Assembly: GCA_025716855.1 (NCBI GenBank)
Contig: JAIXMQ010000082.1
Span: 1-64,000, forward strand
Source of the DNA: Pilaira anomala
Taxonomy: Eukaryota; Mucoromycota; Mucoromycetes; Mucorales; Mucoraceae
Length of the DNA: 64,000 nucleotides
Direction of reading: 5' to 3'
Positions 57,531 through 64,000 of this stretch are shown here, in pieces. The notes under the pieces are model-generated. The model did not search any database and was not told where the DNA came from. It worked only from the letters and a program-made list of their open reading frames with translations. Positions within the stretch are counted from its first letter, which is position 1. Each line of letters begins with the position of its first letter. The position numbers and the translations under genes were made by a program.

Positions 57531-57785
57531 AGGCGTATATAAGGGCGTAAAAATCATGTCTATGGTAAGCATGGCTTGAGAGATCTTCCGCCCTTAACTT
57601 GTGCCGCCCAGCCTGGTTTCGGGTAAAGTTCGATCAGATATGCCCGGGTAGTGACCCAATGCATAAAGTTGTGTACAGGCTTTGTGTAGTTGGGACCCTA
57701 AACGAAGACCCTAGGAGGTTATTGGGCATGACCTCCGAAGGTTTAGTTTTTGTTTTTTTTTTTTATGTACACTTGGGAGATTAAT
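57531..57785 (+). other. GC-richer island behind a TATA-like box
   Basis: GCGTATATAAGGGCG (57,533-57,547) is a strong TATA-like element. It is followed by a 150-base block (57,590-57,740) clearly richer in G+C than everything around it, with GGTTTCGGG, AAAGTTCGATCAG, a CCCGGG and GACCCTAGGAGG. It holds no long frame beyond 61 codons. It could be a non-coding RNA gene, a SINE-like unit (the GTTCGATC resembles a Pol III B box) or a TE remnant. No identity assigned. Confidence 0.4.
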
Positions 57786-58341
57786 CATTATTTTCTCATT
57801 AAATTTTTAATTCTTTATTCTTCACAATTTACGATGTGTTTGATATGCAATTGAATATAAAATTGTCAACTCAAAACTTGCAATAGTTTTTATCTACGTT
57901 TTTTGTCAATTTCAAATACTAAGTAACCGTTTTACTAAGAACCAACATATTGCCCTTAGTTAAAGCCTAACTTTTTTTTTTTTTTTTTTGTATGTACCTT
58001 TTTAAAAAGTGATTCTTTAATTGACATTATTCCGTTAATTTTTTTTTCTTTAACTCTTTTTTACTACAACATTTACAAAGTAACGACATTACTTTACCTG
58101 AACTCAATGTTACTTCACAGAACTATTATGAACGAATCGCAAATTATTTTAGGAAAGCTATATACGTTGTTATTAGTCTGGATTCCGTTGTTACAGATTT
58201 CATTGGTAAATGCACATACTTTTGAATTGACAAGAACTATTTTTTTTATCATAGCAACGAGATGGATGCAAGGTATTTATTTATGTACTTTAATATGTGA
58301 GAGACTTTGAATTAGTTTAGTTTAGTTTAGTTTAACTAGTT

Positions 58342-58407
<66 letters not shown>

Positions 58408-60549
58408 AAGGTACGCAGTGGTAATTTTAAACTAATTCAAGATGGACCTGTAGTGTAGAGAGATTAAATTGATGTATAAAGTGTTCGCAAAACATATAAT
58501 TGTAACAACGACTTGACCAGGATTGAAAGGTACTTCAGAGAAGATAAACCACCAACTATGTCTGTGTGAGGATAGAGCCAAATATGAATTGAGAAGTAAT
58601 TTTGATATGAAGAAGGCCTCGAGTTGGGAATTAAAAAGTATAAAAGTTTGCAAGTACTTTATGTTAGGCGAGTAAATGAAGAGAGATGTGTAAAAGATGC
58701 TTTCCGGAATAGCTAGAGCTGTTATAGTGGTTTTGTTTGATTTTTTTTTCTTGTTTTTTGCTTTGTTTCTGCTAGTTAAGAACAAGGATTACTTCAATGA
58801 ATATATAAAAGTAGCAGTCAAGACCATGTTGCCAGATTAAAAAGAAAGAGATTACATATCAAATAGTAACCATATCACAGTCAACAAAAGAGACGTTTGA
58901 CGAATGCATCATGATGAGCAAGAAAGATAATATATACCTTTGTAAAATTAAAAAACCATTTCCCAGCTATCTCCTCCCAACGAAACGAAGCCACCTCAGA
59001 TGGATGGAACATCTCTACTAATGGCACTACTATCCCGACTACGGTGCCCATATTGTACTGCGAGTCAGTTAAGAAGCAAGTCAGCAAATAATGGAATCGG
59101 TTATTCGTGGTCAAAAGCTGTTTTCGATAGCCAGTACTGAATCTTTCAATTAAACTATGTATAGACTATACTAACATTTCACACACCAAACAGTATCAAC
59201 CAGACGAAGATCTCTTACACGTAAAATAGAGTCATCTTGATTCAAACATTCTCCCCATGGCAACAACCGTTGTATTAGACCAACCAAGCAATATCAAGAT
59301 AAAAGCTTAGCAACCAAGGAAGAAATAGCCATTTTATACGCAAGGACTTGTAGTAAAATAAATATAGAATCATTCTTAAGAACACGTGGGAATATAATAT
59401 TAGACAGTTATGTATTTCTTCCCGTAATAACGTTATAGTTTTGTCTTACCACTGATATTATTTATTATGCACATCTCAAAGTTGTTTATTTCTTGATACA
59501 ATATCTTGTATGTCATCAAAGAGGTAGTTTTAAAGAATATGTATGCCTTATTTGAAGAAGAAAAAAAAAAAAAAAGAAAAAGGGAGAAAGAAATAGAAAA
59601 AAAAAGGGTGCTAAAATAATCCTGTTTGCGGTCATGTGTGGCACCCAAAATTTGTTGGGATTTAAAATATGCATAAATCTGTATCTCTTTCTTAACACCA
59701 AACATCAATACAAGTGACAAAAAAACATACTTTTTTACAAAAAAACATCGCCTTTATCAGCTAATGCAGCAAGCTAAATATATGAATTTTTATTATTTTT
59801 ACTTTTTGGGAAATTCGACGAAAAGTAGAAGCATATCCACATGCTGCTTCACAATTATTAAAATGAGTACATGATACATAGTGGGTATGATTACAACTAG
59901 TAACTAATTACTACATAAAAATCTTTTTTTATTAAGGTAGGCTTGCTTGTTAACTGAGTAAGGTATCTTCTTTTGATAACTATTGACTCAGATAATGAAG
60001 ACTGTTCTTTATCAATTCATGAGAGTATATATATATATATATATGTATAGTTATACGGACTCAGCCTTTACTTGCCAGGTAAAAGTAGAAACAAACCAAC
60101 AAAAACAAATAGTGTTCTAATTTTTGATTATTTGAAATATTTTGTATTTAACCCATGAAGTTGATTCAGAAGAGATAACTAATCCAAGTGAGAGAGCTGC
60201 TAACCAATAAGATCGGAAACTTTAATTTCGACATCACGGGACTAAAAACTTTATATAAATACTTAAGCCTTTTTTCATGTTTTAAAACACATCTACTTGA
60301 CCTTGACCTAAGAAAATAAAATCATTATTAAAGAGCATTATTGTCATTAAGGGTAATGTAATAAGATAAAACTAGGTGTAACAGCGGATTTTATAAAATG
60401 CTGTGCTTATTTTTTTATAAATATTAATATTCGTTGTGTTATCTCAAGTAATTATGTATATATTATTTCAAGGGTTAAAAATTGTAAAAAAAAAAAAAGA
60501 CTACATTTGAGACAGGATTTTTTTTTTTTAAAAAAAAAGCTTGATATAT
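57786..60549. other. Gene-poor interval with very long T run
   Basis: A short TTTAG repeat (58,315-58,335) precedes a ~59-base T run (58,345-58,403). Short hydrophobic minus-strand frames at 58,785-58,432 and 59,114-58,881 might be exons of an unrecognised gene, but splice joins could not be supported. Nothing else seen. Confidence 0.35.
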
Positions 60550-61758
60550 TTAGTAATTGTTACAAAAAGAACATGATGGACATTTTCTTTTTTTTTGCCG
60601 CTCGTTTTTAATTTCTTGTATAAATAGAGGTACAAAGCGATAGGAGTTACAACCAAGAAGAAGTGTAACAGGTATATGATCGTTGGACTTCTTCATTCTT
60701 GAGCGCTTGGTATTTAACTCTCTTTTAAATAATGTATTAGATAAAGAAAAATCTGCCACCATTAAATAATTAAACATAACTTATGTTTATAATGAGCCTG
60801 TTGAAGCACTCATAAAGAACTATTGTGTCCCGGTAGTCATCATATTCAATTGTAATAAATTTCTGGTCATGGGAGATTGAGATTACAAAATTGAATAAAT
60901 TGAACCTACACCAGAAAGTTGTTGCTAAAATGAGAGTTAGTAGCATATAGTTACTAAAATCTAAGAAAGAAATAATATACCATGTAATTCGCGGTAGTAT
61001 TGGATTGAATATTGAGGCGTACCAAAAGCTCTTGCTCAAATGGCTTTTTGAATAAGTCAGATTTGGCATAATGCGCTTGAAATAAAGAGTAGTACTTTCT
61101 ATTAATATAATTGACGGCTTGTTCAGCGTGTTTCATTCTGTAATAAGAGATGACTGTTGAATCAGATGAAGAAAAAGACACAACGTTGTTAATCTCGTCC
61201 AATATCTATTTAAATGATGGTTATTATTTCTTCAAGAATAAGTAAATATATATAAATAATGTTCTAGTACTTGCTTCAAGCCCCATCATAAATAACTTTT
61301 TAAAAGCAGGGGTTGTTACATTGGTTGTATGAAGTACAGTATGTCGAGTAGGTTTATTACTCTTACAATTTATTAAATCGTCACAATCTATAAACTAGAT
61401 ATTAGATGTTCATTCCCAAATAAATGTATTCTATATTATTTTCTTTTTATTTAACTGTACCATGAAAGAAATCAGGAAGTGATCTCAAAGGTTGTTGACC
61501 AAGGGTAGGTGGTGCTGAAGGTTTATCACTGCTGTAATTTTACGAAATATAAGAATCTATAAATTAGACATTTTAGCTGTTTGTTTGTATGAATACATAT
61601 GTATTATGTGATTTTTTCTTACCTGCACCACCGAAAAAGTTAGGAGGTAATCTCCATGGTAGACAAAGGGTAAGATTTTTTAAGGACAATTTTTTTTGAA
61701 ATTCCACATAATAAGTGATTATTATTTTGAATATTAAAGTGAAAAAAAAAGAAAACAA
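60550..61758 (-). pseudogene. Unresolved multi-exon hypothetical gene or remnant
   Basis: Minus-strand blocks separated by intron-like gaps: from ATG 61,758 a hydrophobic start and LTLCLPWRLPPNFFGGAG with GTAAGA donor; SDKPSAPPTLGQQPLRSLPD then FFH with a GTACAG; DCDDLINCKSNKPTRHTVL; ILDEINNVVSFSSSDSTVIS to LVRLNIQSNTTANYM; and further frames to 60,550. The blocks look protein-like, but the first joins that I tested fail to keep phase, so the gene is broken or the introns are unusual. No family recognised. Confidence 0.35.
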
Positions 61759-63422
61759 ATGATTGGAGCAACTATTTATAAGTTGATAGCCTTCACTTAA
61801 TGAAGAAAAAAAAAAAGAAAGTTTGAAGGCTTATTAGCATGAGTCTAGCCCATCTTAAAGAAACTCGCGGTGTAATATTTATTCAAAGAGAGCACGCGCG
61901 TGATGGAGTTCAAGTTTGTTTAAAATTCAGTTTAAGGAGGCAACTTCATATGTGATCTTGACATCATAAATAAACCAGCTACACAAATATTTTCCCATGT
62001 CTACAAATCAAGTAACATTTTTTTGTCTGAAAGGATTCAAATATGTTCAAGGAAGATTAATATACTTCATATTTTACAGTCAAGGCAATATAATAAGTAT
62101 TAGTGATGTACTCTATAAAAAACGTGCTTTATATAACAAAAGTCTCAGCTTATATGTACACTGCTTTCTGTAATTTTTTTTATGCGAAGGTCAATTTCTT
62201 AAAAAAAATTACTCTCACGTTTTACCATGTTTTATAAAAGATCTTTATTTAGGTACAAGGCAGCACAAGTGTGTAAAATACATAATCTCGCGCGATATTG
62301 AATCTTAGTTTGGATAATATTATTATTGATTATATATAGTAGTAAAGTGGTGATATGAAAGATAACTAGCTTTTTATGTTATAATAAATTGTAGTTATGA
62401 ATATATATTTAATACATACCTACAGTGGGTAAGCCCAACCAATTAGTAATATATATATATATATATATATTTACACCAAACCGTGCAGAAGTAGAGAGGG
62501 TTTTTTTTTTAAGTAACAACTGATATGATAGTCATAAAGATGATAGTAAAAGAATATAAACAAAAGAAGAAGAACGCAATGCCTTCTTTTTCTGTAATTT
62601 CATACTTCAAATTGGCTGTATGTTGATTGTACATGTTTAAAATAATAATTAGATATAGGAAAAAAGATACGAAAAGAAAATATTGACGTTTTATACATTT
62701 GATTTGAAGAGCTGGAAGAAGATTTCTGTAACTATACTTTATTTATGATGACAAGATAAAATAAAGTCTTTTTTGTAGTTTTTGTTTACATGTTTGATTT
62801 TATTAACACTGCAAAAGCCCAGATACGTAAAGATTTACGACTCAGATATAAATTATAATCAACACTTCCTTTTGTTTTGCTACCTGCTAGTAAATAGATA
62901 CAATCGAAAGCCTCCAAATGTCTAGAATTCAAATAGGTTTTTGAAGAACTTGTCTTTTTTATTTTATACCTGAAAGATAATATAAGGAATTAGGTATGTC
63001 TGCAATCAAGTTGAGAGGATCAAACCCAGGTCCAAATAGCTAGTACAATGAAGGCCAATTCAGTGCTGTTTTATATACATGAGTTAATCTAAATGTTGAC
63101 AATTCTATTTGTATTTGTATTGGGAGGAGAAATCACATCGTTTGTGACGGGAAGTATTATAGGAGTAGCCATTTCAGTTGTATATAATGCAGTTTTTTTT
63201 TTGTCTTGTCAACATGGATACTCTTTCTTTGGGCGCTTATACATATTTAATCGTTTTAGTTAGCTCTTATTCAACCATTACTGCCATTCTTTGAATAATA
63301 TATCTTATAAAAAAAAATGTACATTTTGAAAAAAATATTTACATATATATTTATAGTCAGTAGAAGGGCGCGAATCGGCAAAAAGAAAAAGCGTTGGGAA
63401 ATTTGACAAAAAAACTTTTTAT
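61759..63422. other. Gene-poor interval
   Basis: A+T-rich, TA tract at 62,448-62,470. No convincing gene. Confidence 0.4.
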
Positions 63423-64000
63423 TTAAAACATGTAAAGATTTTTTAAAAATGTGTGTACATAATGAATTATAGGTATTTTTAAAGTTGGATTGAGCTGGTG
63501 AAGAATCATGTTCAGAAGCTTATTGAACAAGAGGAGAGCCAAATTCTTGAGTAAGTTGAATAACAAAATATCCTGGTTCATAAGTACAAAATTTAGTATT
63601 ATTGGATTGGATTGGCGAGAGGCTGCGTTCAAAAGATGTCATGAAGACAAGCAATAAGGTCACGAGCACCATCAATGTCACGAGCAGCTTCCAAGTATCC
63701 TTTCATGTAATCAATATTAAAGTCAGAATGCTCTGGTGAAGCGCTATTTTCAAAAGGTGTTTCGCCAAGAGAAGCATCAAAGTCACGAGCAGCATCCAAG
63801 TATCCTCTTATATAATCCCAATACACGTCAGATCTCTCTGGTGAAGGACTATGTTCAAAAGGTGTTTCACCAAGAGAAGCATCAAGTTCACGAGTAGTAT
63901 CCAAGTATCCTCTCTTATAACCAGAATAAAAGCCACATTCCTCTGGCGAAGGGCCATATTCAAAAGATGTTTCACCAAGAGAAGCATCAAGTTCACGATT
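63423..64000 (-). pseudogene. 35-residue tandem-repeat protein (runs off right edge)
   Basis: Minus-strand frame entering from the right edge and ending at 63,629. It is built of 35-residue (105-base) repeats with the pattern GYLDxxRELDASLGETPFEH then SPSPERSD and an aromatic DYIR/DYMK end; two and a half clear copies plus the edge copy are visible. The last unit is disturbed (DLIACLHDIF and stop); in the next frame the repeat continues as TSFERSLSPIQS and, further on, ASEHDSSPAQSNF, so a frameshift cuts an originally longer array. No family recognised. The acidic Ser/Pro repeats suggest a flexible or surface protein, but this is a guess. Confidence 0.6.

Noticed and set aside
58315..58335. 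TTTAG repeats as telomere-like sequence
   Set aside because: Only about four short units, followed by a long T run; no TTAGGG-type array or chromosome end.
59433..59720. Hydrophobic minus-strand frames near 59,430-59,720
   Set aside because: Composition follows poly-A/T runs; no family match and no workable splice joins.

Overview
The window is nuclear DNA of a filamentous fungus, most likely an early-diverging one (Mucoromycota, probably Mucorales). This is an inference from the strong A+T bias, very long A/T homopolymers, short GT-AG introns, Ty3-type LTR retrotransposons, fungal-type genes (PEX12, beta-tubulin, an Adp1-like ABCG transporter, a diphosphoinositol-phosphatase-type Nudix protein) and an Hsp70/HSPA12-like ATPase of the kind expanded in these fungi. 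No species is assigned.

1-18,153: three Ty3/gypsy elements (A, B, C), all on the minus strand, are stacked head-to-tail against a tRNA-Thr(UGU) gene. LTR A ends at 3327, LTR B starts at 3332; LTR B ends at 12,196, LTR C starts at 12,201; LTR C ends at 18,061 and the tRNA starts at 18,073. A is cut by a solo LTR with a perfect 5-bp target duplication. B is decayed. C has 496-bp LTRs that look identical and only one visible frameshift. Integration next to a Pol III start, with the youngest element closest to the tRNA, fits Ty3-like targeting.

18,154-21,600: gene-poor A+T-rich DNA with three diverged ~600-bp repeat units.

21,604-32,764: a host gene block. PEX12 (-) and beta-tubulin (+) are divergent; then come a SANT/Myb-like protein (+), a 1082-residue kinase-domain protein with an AT-hook (-), and a USP-family protein that has lost its catalytic Cys and His (-). 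Exon joins were worked out by hand and keep frame through every intron in these genes. The beta-tubulin carries Tyr167 and Ala198.

33,369-35,899: gene fragments (a Cdc20/Cdh1 last WD blade, a retroelement integrase tail, a broken hypothetical gene).

36,005-54,671: a very large inverted repeat. The left arm (36,005-43,285) and right arm (50,079-54,671) surround a 6.8-kb unique core holding an EGF-ABCG transporter (+) and a Nudix hydrolase (-). Each arm once carried the same two genes, and they decayed reciprocally: the HSPA12-like gene is intact on the left and a deleted pseudogene on the right; a signal-peptide/Cys-rich/one-TM protein is intact on the right and dead on the left (lost splice acceptor, premature stop). 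A ~546-bp terminal-inverted-repeat element sits in the left arm only, so the right arm gives the empty site.

54,810-64,000: gene-poor DNA with a truncated BTB/T1 (KCTD-like) fragment, a short GC-richer island behind a TATA-like box, an unresolved multi-exon minus-strand remnant, and at the right edge a minus-strand gene made of 35-residue tandem repeats that runs off the window.
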